Source: Phytophthora quininea
Lineage: Eukaryota; Oomycota; Peronosporomycetes; Peronosporales; Peronosporaceae
NCBI GenBank assembly: GCA_011947345.1
Contig: JAAVTG010000538.1
Span: 62,001-126,000 of the forward strand
Length of the DNA stretch: 64,000 bases
Direction of reading: 5' to 3'
The translations under genes and the position numbers were made by a program. This document shows positions 22,045-31,991 of the stretch, piece by piece. Each line of letters starts with the position of its first letter. Within the stretch, counting starts at the first letter, position 1. Below the pieces are notes generated by a model. It saw only the letters and a program-made list of their open reading frames with translations. It ran no database searches and was not told the origin of the DNA.

Positions 22045-23478
22045 GTGAACGGGAAATCGGTAGATCCACGTAATAACTTACGAGATCCACGCGATAATAC
22101 ATGTGATCTGCACGTGGGAGGTATTGCTGCTGTGTCAAGCCTTCGCCCTGTGGACGAGTTTGCAAGATCCAACCCGCAAATGGTGATGGATCTGGATCAA
22201 GACGAGCCGGAGGGCTACTGGAAGCAGAATACACCGGATCAGTGGTTTACTCCCGGGGATGAGGATATATATCCCGAAGATCCAGGATCCCGACGGGTAA
22301 ATGCGTACGGATCCAACCCGGGATCTACGGATCTGCTACCAGGAGAGTCACGCGGATATTGGAAACGTCACGCACCTGGTAAATGGTTCCGGCAAGCTAA
22401 GATCACAGGCAAGATCAACAATGAAAAGCCTGTCTTGCTGCTAGATAGTGGCGCCGAGGTGTCCATCGTGGATACCGCCTTTGCTCGTAAGGTAGGTTGC
22501 TACATCGATACAAGCCAGAGTCAAGACTGTGTGGGAATTGGCGAAAATGTGTACCAAACGGAAGGAAGAACCAGGATCAAGATCACGTTGGCAGGGTATT
22601 TGGTATATTTCTTCGACATCTGGGTAGGTGATCTGGCCGGACAGGAGGCGATCTTGGGCATGGACTTCATGGTTCCGGCAGGGATCCGCCTGGATCTGGC
22701 CGTTGGATCTGTCTGCTTGCCTGATGAAGTCAAGATCCAGCTCAGTGGGCGCCGTCAGCTCTATAATGACAAAGCGAGGCAACTGAGGGTGGATCGAAAC
22801 GTGTGGATCGAAGTGGGAGAGTCGATCGAGCTACCTATGCGTTTGAAGGCACAAGATCACGAGAAACTGTGGATCATCCGTGGTGACCGCTGGGTACCAA
22901 CGGTCGTGAACGGTCCTGGGAGGACACAATATTTGCGGGTAACCAATGTGAGTGAGAAGCGAGCAGTGATTAGTCGCCATACGCAAGTGGGTCTGTGGTT
23001 AGCGGGAGGTCGAGTTCCACGGGTACCAGGCTTCATTTCGGTTGGATCCAGGCGTTATATGGAGTGGCAGAACCTGGCATTCCAAGCGACGGTCGAATCT
23101 CCACCTGAACAGCATCAGTTAATCATTAAGACCGCAGTGGAGCATCCTGTGTACCCAACGCCTCGCAAAATTCTTCAGCGAGAATCGAAATTAGCTGGAT
23201 CAGATCACACGGAGGTTGTATCCGACGACCCGGTCCTAGATCGAGCGGTTTATGATGTAGATCCACATGGATCGTCAACAGTTCTCCGAGTTAACGTCGC
23301 CATGGAGGCGGAATCTAGCATCGAAGACATGAACACGGTCAGGGCAGCTGAGAATTCGGCTGACTCATCAAGAGATCCAAGCTCAACAACTATCGGCCCG
23401 GCAGCGACTAATCAAGATCAAAAGGAAGGTGTTGTTCGCCAGGGACAAACCCAAGCGAAGAAAAACCTCCCGATCTAG
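22045..23478 (+). CDS. Retrotransposon aspartic protease protein
   Basis: Open frame of 477 residues. LLLDSGAEVSIVDTAFARK near 22435-22490 is the retropepsin active site (D-S-G-A), followed by TRIKITLAGYLVYFFDIWVG and AILGMDFM (22650-22670), the flap and the C-terminal ILGMDF strand seen in gypsy-type proteases. About 250 further residues are hydrophilic and unrecognised. They replace the reverse transcriptase that would normally follow, and the frame ends at 23478. It would cleave Gag and, in trans, nothing else encoded here. Confidence 0.85.
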   Translation: MNGKSVDPRNNLRDPRDNTCDLHVGGIAAVSSLRPVDEFARSNPQMVMDLDQDEPEGYWKQNTPDQWFTPGDEDIYPEDPGSRRVNAYGSNPGSTDLLPGESRGYWKRHAPGKWFRQAKITGKINNEKPVLLLDSGAEVSIVDTAFARKVGCYIDTSQSQDCVGIGENVYQTEGRTRIKITLAGYLVYFFDIWVGDLAGQEAILGMDFMVPAGIRLDLAVGSVCLPDEVKIQLSGRRQLYNDKARQLRVDRNVWIEVGESIELPMRLKAQDHEKLWIIRGDRWVPTVVNGPGRTQYLRVTNVSEKRAVISRHTQVGLWLAGGRVPRVPGFISVGSRRYMEWQNLAFQATVESPPEQHQLIIKTAVEHPVYPTPRKILQRESKLAGSDHTEVVSDDPVLDRAVYDVDPHGSSTVLRVNVAMEAESSIEDMNTVRAAENSADSSRDPSSTTIGPAATNQDQKEGVVRQGQTQAKKNLPI

Positions 23479-24762
23479 AACCCCGAGGTCCGGATCCGAT
23501 AGTTCACAGCGGATCATGCGGCCGGGATCCCCTATCCTATGGTGGCGGAGACGTTCGAAACGCTAAGGACGTTCAAAGCGATACGACAGTACCCCTGATG
23601 GAAACAACACTACTGACAATGGGACGAATACTGATCACGTCGATTTGCACAACGAGGATGTCAGATCACCTCAGACCGAAGCTGGATCAAAGGCCGAAGA
23701 CCATTGGATCTGCGACGTGTGTCCCGACGAATATGAATAGCGACGGAATCCAGTGGGATGAGTTGGTCATTTCGCTGATGGGTTGGTTGAAAGATAGGCA
23801 AGGTGGTTGCCAATCTAGAAGGAGGCGGATCCAACGGGGCGAATTGGTCGCCCTGTTGATGCGTTGGTTGAAGGATCTGCAAGGGGGTTGTATGATCTGA
23901 TGGAAGGAGGTACATTTTGCACGTTTGCATTGGATCCAGGATGATCTGGATTGTGGGAGGCAGGTATGACCGAGTTGTGAAGTTGGAGGTGGACACGAGG
24001 GATTTTCTAGCTGTTGGATGTGGCGTTGTGATGCTGACGAACGTGCAGTTATGAATCGGATGAATGTGCGGATCTGCCCATCACAGTACTGTCTCACGAA
24101 TGGGGATGGGCTTATCGACCACCGAGGCGTCTACAGGATGTCGGATCTATGGTGAATCACGATGGAGGAGCTCAGAATCAGCTGGCGTGCTATCGGATCC
24201 ACAACCTACAGCCATGGAACCGGTCCAAGGTGACTGGATCCAAGCCGTTCTACATCGGATCTCCAAGCAGACGCCATTGAACTGGTCGAAGACGAATGGA
24301 TCCATGCCTTTGGTCGTTGGATCTCTATCCGGAGGCGACGGATCGTTGTCGAAGGTGAATGTATCCATGTCGTCTGATGTCGGATCTGTATCCAGAGGCG
24401 ACGGATCGTTGTCGAAGGCGACTGGATCCATGCCGTTCGACGTCGGATCTCCAAGCAGACGCCATTGAACTGGTCGAAGACGAATGGATCCATGCCTTTG
24501 GTCGTTGGATCTCTATCCGGAGGCGATGGATCAATATCGAAAGCAAATGGATCCATGTTGTCCGACGTCGGATATCCAATGAGACACTACGGAAGTGCTC
24601 GGGTCCATATGAATCGAGGTGTCTTGAGCTACGATTGGGATTATCCAAGGTGGATCACGCATGATAAAAGGCAGTGGTAGATTCCGCCGTTGGCGAATAC
24701 CACTTCTAAACAGTATCTGATGTGATACCGTTGTGCGGCAATAACATCAGACAGGAGGCGGC
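23479..24762 (+). repeat. Repetitive 3' region with 63-bp tandem units
   Basis: Non-coding or cryptic region before the 3' LTR. Two diverged copies of a motif with TGGTTGAA(A/G)GAT lie at 23755-23890. At 24335-24590 three 63-bp units occur (each with TATCC(G/A)GAGGCGA...GTCGGAT). An identical block of about 76 bp recurs 188 bp apart (24263-24338 and 24451-24526). Because 63 is a multiple of three, plus-strand frames read a 21-residue repeat with GSLSGGDGSLSK. GATC words are frequent. Confidence 0.7.
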
Positions 24763-25632
24763 TGTGGTGAAGCGGTTTTCCGGAAATGCGGTCGATATGG
24801 GAGCCCAGCATGCCGGATCCAGACTCAGATCCCCGGATCAGACATGGATACATCGCGGAAGCAATGGATCCAGACGTGGGCAGCCCAGATCTGCAACCAA
24901 GGCCGTTCCAGGCGTGGATCTGGCACACCAGAGGACTGATCAAGCGACAACATCCAGCGGCAGGTATAGAAATGGTGCAGGTGATAGGTTTTGGGATGGG
25001 ATCTCCAATGGATCCACTCATAATTTGCTTAATACAGAGTCGAATTTGCCTTGTACACCACAAGTGCCCTCCTTAGCGCATAAGACCACGGGATCTACAT
25101 TGGCCCAGTCCAGCTACGTCGGGATCACCGCGGATCAAGCAGCGCTCGGGTGATCTGGATAATATATTGGCCAGATCCACTCGCAGTCTAGATCCACAAG
25201 TACCAAGTGCGGATCCAAGGTCTACTGGAGTTACTACTTGGCCAGGACGACCGATCGACCCTCAACCCCCAAGATCACGCTATTGGAAGCGCTCAAGTAC
25301 GGAAAAGGAAGACCACACACCCCAAGGCAACCCTCCACCTGGATCCAAGATCCAGGCCCCAGATCCAAGTAGATCCAAGCGATTACTGGTCTGGCAAATA
25401 TTCAAGGACGCAGAGTGAAGATTCCCGCGCTGCTCCTGACCTCCCACGTCCCGCCAAGACGTTCGATCTTGACAGATCAAGCATCCTCGAAGCACCTGAA
25501 GAGCAGATCCATGCCGCCGACGGGTACACAAGGTGAGCACACTTCAGCATCCCCACGGATATCGGAGTACCCTCCGTTAGTCGGTGTCTGGGCGCAGTGG
25601 AAGCGGATTTTGATAAATCCCGCTACACCACA
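24763..25632 (+). repeat. 3' LTR of the GATC-rich element
   Basis: 870 bp copy of the 5' LTR, ending CACCACA directly before the target duplication AAAG. Confidence 0.9.
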
Positions 25633-25636
25633 AAAG

Positions 25637-27496
25637 GATGAATCAGGGCTTACGCCGATTGACATTGCGGAGTGGCTACAGCATTCAAATTCTTTTCAAA
25701 TGGTGAAGTGTACGAGTGACAACGACCCTTTCCAGAATGGCTATCTTACCCATCTATTGGAGATGCTTCCGCCGTCTAAATGTGATGGCAGATTGTCGCG
25801 TGAATCCGTAGATTACAAGGTTTCGACGCTGATACTGCTGCAAAACCAGCACTGGTGGTCCCACACGAATACGTGCTTTAAGAAATCTCGGGCAACATGC
25901 GATGAATCCTTTTGTCGCTATGTTTTTCCTAGAGATAGAGTGCCAGATACGAAGTTCTGCGCATCTGGGGTTCAAATTTCTCGACCACTAGGCCTTGAAT
26001 ATATTAACGGGTTCAACTATACGATCATGTCCAGTTCAAATACAATCACGATATTCAATTTCTTCTGGGAGGCAAAGAGATTACTCACAGGATTCACTAC
26101 TGCTGCAAATATGTAACGAAACAGCAAAAAGGCTTGATTCCGTTGTAGCTATTGCTCTTGGAGCTCTGAAACGTCGACAAGAAAGAGAGCAGCAGCAACC
26201 ACTGCCAGCACCTCTCTCGGCGCAAGACCGACTGGCCGTCGCTCGAAAGCGGGTTGCATCTATTGTCTACAGTATGACCAATCGCCAGGAAGTCGCTCGG
26301 CCATTGGCAGCGTTGTATTTGTATCGGGGGTCATGTTGCTATTCCAGTGCTACATGCACAACACTACCGCTAGGTGATATTATTCGACAGCTGTGTACGT
26401 CAGGAGAGTACTCATGCAATCTTGTTCGGCAATGCAACAAGTTCGGTGCGTCAACCTTTCAGGCAGTGTCTTACCTGGACGACTACATTTTTCGCCCAGC
26501 TAAACTGGTCGATTTGAATATGTACGAGTTTTCAATGCGTTACTTTCGGAGGAAAAGTGAGCACGAGGATGAGACCTTGGCGTTTTTGAGTGGGCATCGG
26601 CTTCAGCACAGTCATTGCCTGGGACAACGAGCTCAAGAATGTGTTCCGGTTATCCGAGGGTACCGGCTGCCTTATGCCGAAAGCGACTCACCATTGGAGT
26701 TTCACTACAAGTACGCAGTGTTATCGTTGGTGCTACTCAAACCTTTTCGATCGCTTACTGACCTTGTCGGCGATTGTACCTTGTCGGAAGCTGCCTGGCT
26801 AAGCGCGTTTGAGCGGTGGAAAGACACTAGAACGGAATTTGTGAAAACTATTATGAACAACATGAATGATTTCTACATCGGTCGTAGCCATGGTAAGGCT
26901 CAAAGTTTAGAAGGCGACACCAACACGTCGGCCGTCGCAGGTGCAGCTCGAAATGGAGAGGGGAGTGACACTGAATCGGACGATGAAGACGATTTGTACG
27001 ACGCAGGGGATCTGGTGGGCAATGACGATGCCGTGGCCGAGCTTGACGGCGGTGCTGATTATATCAAGTTTTGGGGTGCCGATGAAGCAAGCGACATCGT
27101 GATGGAGAGTAGCTCGTTGAACCCTCAATTTGCCCATCGGCATCATCGCCTGAAGATGGCATCACGCATATTTTGTCTGCTTTCCAGTCGCTTAACATGC
27201 TTGACGGCGCTGCAAGGAGTACCTCGGCAAAGTCGACAATTGACTATTCTTTGCCGAGCTCAATTGTAGTACGTGATATGAGGCGATGGATTCGTGACGC
27301 CAACACCGATAACGCATTCACTATCCCATCACCAGAATTGCCTGACGAGCGTGCCACCGAAGTGGTTGAGCCGCTGGATGACACACTCAATGAGGCAAAT
27401 ATGCAGTGGCGTCCTGAATCGATGATGCGATCTCGATCACCTAGTGCTGTTCCCCGTTTGCCAGCATTAGTTCGATTTCAAGAGCGTTTACTCTGA
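25637..27496 (+). pseudogene. Helitron Rep domain, C-terminal half and linker
   Basis: Resumes right after the LTR element. The first frame (25640-26116) has CTSDNDPFQNGYLTHLLEMLP and QHWWSHTNTCFKKSRATCDESFCRYVFPR (25845-25930), the His/Cys zinc-like segment of Helitron Rep. After a frame change, 25995-27269 carries the segment MTNRQEVARPLAALYLYRG (26275) and a long linker ending in an Asp/Glu-rich stretch (26960-27030). A further frame runs to 27496. The positions of the catalytic Tyr residues are not certain. Structure matches the Rep-to-helicase region of oomycete Helitrons. Confidence 0.75.
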
Positions 27497-27576
27497 ATCT
27501 GAAGCAGCACTGTGCGTTAAAGAAAATTGGCATCGCTCTTCTTACTAGGTGGAAACACTCCGAAAGTTCGACTTAC

Positions 27577-29074
27577 TTGGATCGTAACGTAGAGGATATC
27601 CTGATAGCTGACCAACTTCGACTATTTCTCGGAGGAGAGGGCGGGACTGGTAAAAGGCGCATCATCGAAGCTGTCGAGGCCTTATGCGTCAGTTGGGGAC
27701 GCACTACTAGTATTGTGAAAACAGCACTCCCGGGCAAAGCGGCCACATTGATTGGGGGTAGGACACTGGAGAGTTTTCTCCTGCAACTAGAAGGGAAAAA
27801 GCCATCGCAGCCATTATGGATCTTGATGTGCTAATTATTGACGAAATTTCTATGATGAAGAGATTGCAACTAGTCCAGTTGGATCGACGTCTACAAAAAG
27901 CAAAGTGCGTTCCGCGAGTTCCGTTTGGGGGCATCCACGTGGTTCTCGTTGGTGATTTCTTACTGCTTCCCCTGTCGGAGCAGAGCCCATCTATCGAGAC
28001 TCGTCTCTAAAACCAAAGAGCTCAGCGGTAGACTTCACGGGATATCAACTCTGGCGCGATTTTGAAGACGTCATAATACTCGATGAATCCGTTCGGTTTC
28101 AGGATGACCCAGAGTGGGGATGCGGATGTCATGATGCACGTCTTGGCATCTGGAGTGCTGAATTTGTTGCATTGATTAATTCGCGTGTGGTTGAAGACCG
28201 CAATCGCGCTTTAATAGACTGGGTATCTGGTGGTGAGCGGACGACGTTTGTTACACCAGACAATTCCACCCGACTGTCAATGAACAACCTCTTCATTTCA
28301 ACAACCGCCAGACTGTTACCAAAATATACATATCCTGTTCGAGTGGTGGCAAATTTTAAAGGGTAATTGAACGCACTGAATCGATCGGAAGCTGCCATGG
28401 TTATGTCTTTGCCGGACTCGAAGTTCGGTCTCATGGCGCCCTACCTAGATCTAATTGTGGGAATGCCCATCCAGGTGACGCAAAATATACGTCCCCAGAA
28501 AATGGTTGCAAACGGCACGCTTGGGACGTTGGAGTCTATTATCTACAAACCTGGCACCACGTTTCGGCTTGTTCATGACAGCGTCTTGGATGTGCTTGTG
28601 CAAATTCCTAGCACGCCTCCACCCGCTGTGATTGTGCGGTTACCTCGCGGTAATACAGCACGGGCAATGCTAGGGGCTGCTGATAGTGATCTTTTCCCAC
28701 TATTTTTCGAATCTCAGGCATTCAAGGCATGTGAAATAGCGTTGAGTGGTAGTGTGAACGGAGTCCCACGAAAGCTAGCCGTTCGAATCCAACAATTTCC
28801 GCTCGTATGTGCCGTCGCATCGACGATCTACAATGTGCAAGGTGAAACTCTCGATCGGATGGTAGTGACAGAATGGCGGTCGAGCTCGGCAGCAGTAAAC
28901 AAACGGCAGCAGCCGTATCTGTTGGTGTCACGGGTGACATATCGCCACGCTTTTGTGGCTCTGACGCCATTGACACCAGATATTATAGCGTGGGCACGTC
29001 CACCGGATGATGCACTAGCAGAAGAAGAACGGTTGCAACGTTTAAGCGAGCATACTGTAAGCGCTATGCTGTAG
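27577..29074 (+). pseudogene. Helitron PIF1-type helicase domain
   Basis: Motif I reads LFLGGEGGTGKRRIIEA (27620-27665): the GGTGK loop is kept, but the Ser/Thr after Lys is Arg. Then come motif II VLIIDEISMMKR (27825-27855), GGIHVVLVGDFLLLP (27930-27970, motif III), and in later frames APYLDLIVGMPIQVTQNI and ASTIYNVQGETLDRMVV with RVTYRHAFVAL near 28815-28960 (motifs V and VI). Frame breaks lie near 27830, 28005 and 28366. The stop at 29074 is the likely end of the Helitron protein. It would unwind DNA during rolling-circle transposition, but this copy is broken. Confidence 0.8.
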
Positions 29075-29156
29075 CAAGCTAAACGTCAATGTTATACCGT
29101 TGCACATGAAAAATACACAGCTGATCCGCTAACATTGTTTTGCTTAAAATGTTGCC

Positions 29157-29890
29157 TTACTCATCCTCACTAGTGCGGTTTGTTAGATCGATCCCTTCGG
29201 GCGATCCCTCTCGTTTCGGCGGTACTGGATCCAGCAGGTTTGGAGGCGGCACTGCTTGGAACACCTTGGCTCGCATTGCTCGGCGCCGAACCTTGTGGCG
29301 ACTTGGCGCCGTCGCCGCCATCACCAGTGGGACGTCGCTGGCTCGCCTCTTGAGCGTGCGGTCATTGCTTTCGGCAGGATGCCCGGGAACCATGATGCGA
29401 GGGACGTGCTCCATCGCAAATGGAATAGTTGTCGCCACAATACCGATAACTATGAACTAGTTTTGCCTTGGGGCCTGCAAGCCTTGATCCTACCCGAGGA
29501 CTTGAGGTCGCCGCGCTAGTTTCCAGCGCTAAATCCAGATCGGAAAAGAGCGGCAGCATGACTGCCTTGTTCTGCTTGACTTTGGAAGGCGCGGAGACGG
29601 TCGCAGCCGATAGGAGGCCCCATGGTGACGCGCAGGCCCGGCACGAAGAGCTTCATCATGCTCATCGGAAGTGACGCTCGTCCTTGCCAGCCTCTTCGTC
29701 CTCGCTCTCAAACTCACGGCACTGCTGCGGAAGCTGCTGACCGTCTTGGCGCTGCTGGCGTCGTTCTGCTTGTAGAGGCAACTGCCGAAGCTCCTGCTGC
29801 TGGTTCTCAGCGTCTTGGAGCATAGTTGGTTTTAAATACACACCGCCTTTAAACACGATCAAACAACTTCAGGTATGTATTTTGAATGAA
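29157..29890 (-). pseudogene. Unknown gene remnant, Gln-rich then basic C-terminus
   Basis: Minus strand, at least three frames. 29862-29662 encodes a Gln/Glu-rich helix (ENQQQELRQLPLQAERRQQ) with an acidic end. 29438-29157 encodes a basic C-terminus (KRRASDVPLV, SRHKVRRRAMRAKVF) ending TSEDE-stop. A possible intron precedes it (GTATGT at about 29936 to CAG/AAG at about 29865 on the minus strand). Codon use and the clean acidic/basic pattern suggest a decayed host gene. I do not recognise it. Confidence 0.3.
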
Positions 29891-29999
29891 AATAAGCCTA
29901 CGACGCAACTTGCAAATGAAAGTAAACTGCAATACATACCGCTACCGTAGGGCTCGACGATTCGGTAGGCAAGGGTTGGCAATGGGCCCGAAGCAACAC

Positions 30000-30741
30000 C
30001 TACAGAGCAAGATCACGCGGTTGGTTGAAGCGGAAGCCATGGTAGCGGTTCAGGTGTCTGATCATCGAGTTTCTTGAGTCGCTGACGAAATTGCACTGCC
30101 ACACGTAGCAGAACACATCGTCCACGATGCGATCGTCTTGAAGGACTGGCATGGTTTCGGGGATGAGGTACTTGGGTCGAGGATAGCGGGGAAGTCGATG
30201 TAGGCATGCAGATACATACTGCTGGCCTGGGATCCAGCGCGGGCGAACAAAAATCACCCCGAAACATGACGATATCGCCTTTGTTAAGCTCGATCCGGTT
30301 TTGTGCCGACTGCAAGGCGACGCGGCAGTTCCAGCCGTAGCCGTAGAAATAGGTGCCGTCTTGAGTTGCGACGTAGACCGAGCCCGGCAAAGAGGTCACG
30401 TCCACGGACTCAGAGCCGGCAGGCAGCGGCAAGAACTCCCGGCGAACCAACTGATCCGGAGCACCTCCTGCCGTCTTCAAGAAGTGCCACTGGTTAGCAG
30501 TAGAATCCGGAAAGAAGGTCTTGTAGTAGCGCTTGAAGTATTGCGCCATTTCACGTGACGCCTCGGTAGGAATGAGAGCTCTCTCGCGATTCTCGTCACG
30601 AGTCTCACCGTCCCAAGTTTCATGGATCCAGTGCATCCGCTGGTCGCGCGATAGAGACCGCAGATAGTCGACGAGGTTGTCGGGGACCGCACGGTACAGG
30701 ACCACGTAGCCGCGAGAGTTCAGTTTGGCTCGAGCAAACAT
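30000..30741 (-). pseudogene. Oxygenase-fold protein with C-terminal zinc finger
   Basis: ATG at 30741, read on the minus strand. GYVVLYRAVPDNLVDYLRSL opens it, SVYVATQDGTYFYGYGW follows near residue 120, then IELNKGDIVMFRGDF near residue 152. GDIVMFRGD followed, one frame over, by MYLHAYIDFP resembles the double-stranded beta-helix edge of 2-oxoglutarate/Fe(II) oxygenases in oomycete gene families, though I cannot point to a complete HxD...H triad. The C-terminus reads CNFVSDSRNSMIRHLNRYH, a finger-like segment. Two frameshifts (about 30248 and 30190) break it. The promoter initiator upstream is perfect, so the shifts could be consensus errors. Confidence 0.5.
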
Positions 30742-30778
30742 AGTGTGCGCGTAGAGGAGATGGTGTGCTTGGCTTGGG

Positions 30779-30792
30779 AAATTGGGGAATGA
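30779..30792 (-). promoter_or_regulatory. Oomycete initiator (Inr), perfect match
   Basis: On the minus strand TCATTCCCCAATTT, 14 of 14 to YCATTYYNCAWTTT, followed by the CCC of a flanking promoter region. It lies 38 bp upstream of the ATG at 30741, the normal spacing for oomycete transcription starts. Confidence 0.75.
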
Positions 30793-31972
30793 AAGCAGCT
30801 TATGTCCTGCAAGATTAACAGCGATACTTAACGCTTAGCTAGGAGGCCGATGCCTCGACATACTGTAGGGTATGCTCACACATCAACCACGGCAAATATG
30901 GAATGCGAAGTTTCCCGGTAAGAATGCGTTGCATTTTTTCAAAGTTGCCCTCACATTCTGTGGCAATCTTCCCTCCTTCATTTCGTAGTGGTCTTGCTTC
31001 TCAGCTTCACACGCCAAAGAGCGCGCAGCGCGTTCACTAGTGCTGCCATGCTGTAACAAGTGCAACAAAATTCAAGTAAGACCAAAGGAACACTTCTTTT
31101 CATTTCTCAAAATAATATTGTACTTACGTGAATGCCAATTCAACGCAGGAAAACCACATTGTTTCAGTTGCATTGCAAGGTTCCATTTTCATGCGTACCC
31201 ACCGATTCCTGGATGAGCCTGAGTCTTATGAATGACACCCTTCGAGATTGACGTTGAAGCTTCTCGTTGGAGTGTCCGATTTTTCATGAAAATGCCAAAA
31301 CCGCGCCTATAGTGCGCCGCATCCAAGCCAACGGGTGAGCAGGAGGCCACGAAGGCCGACAAGCAGAAGGTGCTGGCGCTGAAGGAGCACGCGCTGGACG
31401 TGGACAAGCAAAAGCTGCTGGCGCTGGAGCAGAACCAGCTGGATGACGACACGCACGTCATCCGAAGGCAGCTAAGAAGTACGCGCGGCCGTTGAAGGAG
31501 GCGCTCAATCCGCGGCCAAGAACAACAACACATCCAAAAGCCCAGCACGTTTGCGACTTTGCAGACCAGTTGCGGCTCCAGTGGTAGATGAAATTACTCC
31601 ACGAGGTGAAGATGGCAGATTCAACACTTTACGTTAAGCTATGTTATAGCAACCAGCTAATAAAAGTTTCTGCGTTGTCGCTTACCGCGATCTCCGTTGC
31701 CTCTGCATCCCTCACGCTGCTTACTTTGCCCCAGCATGGTCCTGACCCGGTGGAACGAAGGCGAGACCAGCTGTTCTAGCTAAATCCGCCCCGGTGAAGT
31801 GCTGTCAAAACTAATTATTAGTGTCAACGTGGGACTTCCTGCTCACGTTCAAGCTGCGCGTGCGCGTGATGCTGAAGTGTTCGGTTGCTAGAGAAAATGC
31901 CAAACGGGCACTTTTGATACGAGTCATGTGTAGGTGGTCACAAATCAGTTAAGTCACGGTGCTTATCGAAGC
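30793..31972. other. Mostly non-coding; two short coding-like pieces
   Basis: Minus strand 31134-30883 shows a good intron-like pair (GTAAGTAC at about 31134, TTGTTACAG at about 31054) before a short open stretch HGSTSERAARSLACEAEKQD. Plus strand 31330-31500 encodes a Lys/Leu/Glu-rich coiled coil (ADKQKVLALKEHALDVDKQK) ending at a stop, perhaps the tail of a lost gene. Nothing else recognised. Confidence 0.3.
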
Positions 31973-31986
31973 TCACTCTTCAATTT
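31973..31986 (+). promoter_or_regulatory. Oomycete initiator (Inr)
   Basis: GCTCACTCTTCAATTT (from 31971) matches the extended oomycete core GCTCATTYYNCAWTTT at 15 of 16 positions. It lies 5 bp upstream of the ATG at 31992, which implies a very short 5' leader. Confidence 0.65.
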
Positions 31987-31991
31987 GAACC

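Larger units (their letters stand above)
18806..25632 (+). mobile_element. GATC-rich non-autonomous LTR retrotransposon
   Basis: 6,827-bp element with 872- and 870-bp LTRs. Ends are TGTGGTG...CACCACA and the 4-bp target duplication is AAAG (18802-18805 and 25633-25636). A putative primer-binding site TGGTGCGCGTGCCGG starts 1 nt after the 5' LTR, and a purine stretch AGGAGGCGG precedes the 3' LTR. Inside are gag with three zinc knuckles and a protease, then about 1.2 kb of repeats. No reverse transcriptase, RNase H or integrase. GATC occurs roughly ten times more often than expected throughout. It must borrow Pol from a relative. Confidence 0.9.
15918..29074 (+). mobile_element. Helitron, split by an LTR element
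   Basis: Rolling-circle transposon on the plus strand: an N-terminal region (16531-17235), Rep (17598-18801, resuming at 25637) and a PIF1-type helicase (27577-29074). The 18806-25632 LTR element sits between two halves of the Rep coding region and is flanked by AAAG on both sides. Several frameshifts and stops occur. I did not find a convincing 5' TC or 3' hairpin-CTRR end, so the true borders are uncertain. Confidence 0.8.

Noticed and set aside
29100..29200. Helitron 3' end with hairpin and CTRR
   Set aside because: Small GATCG...CGATC inverted words and CTAA/CTAG are present, but none is placed or shaped convincingly and the next gene's stop is at 29157.
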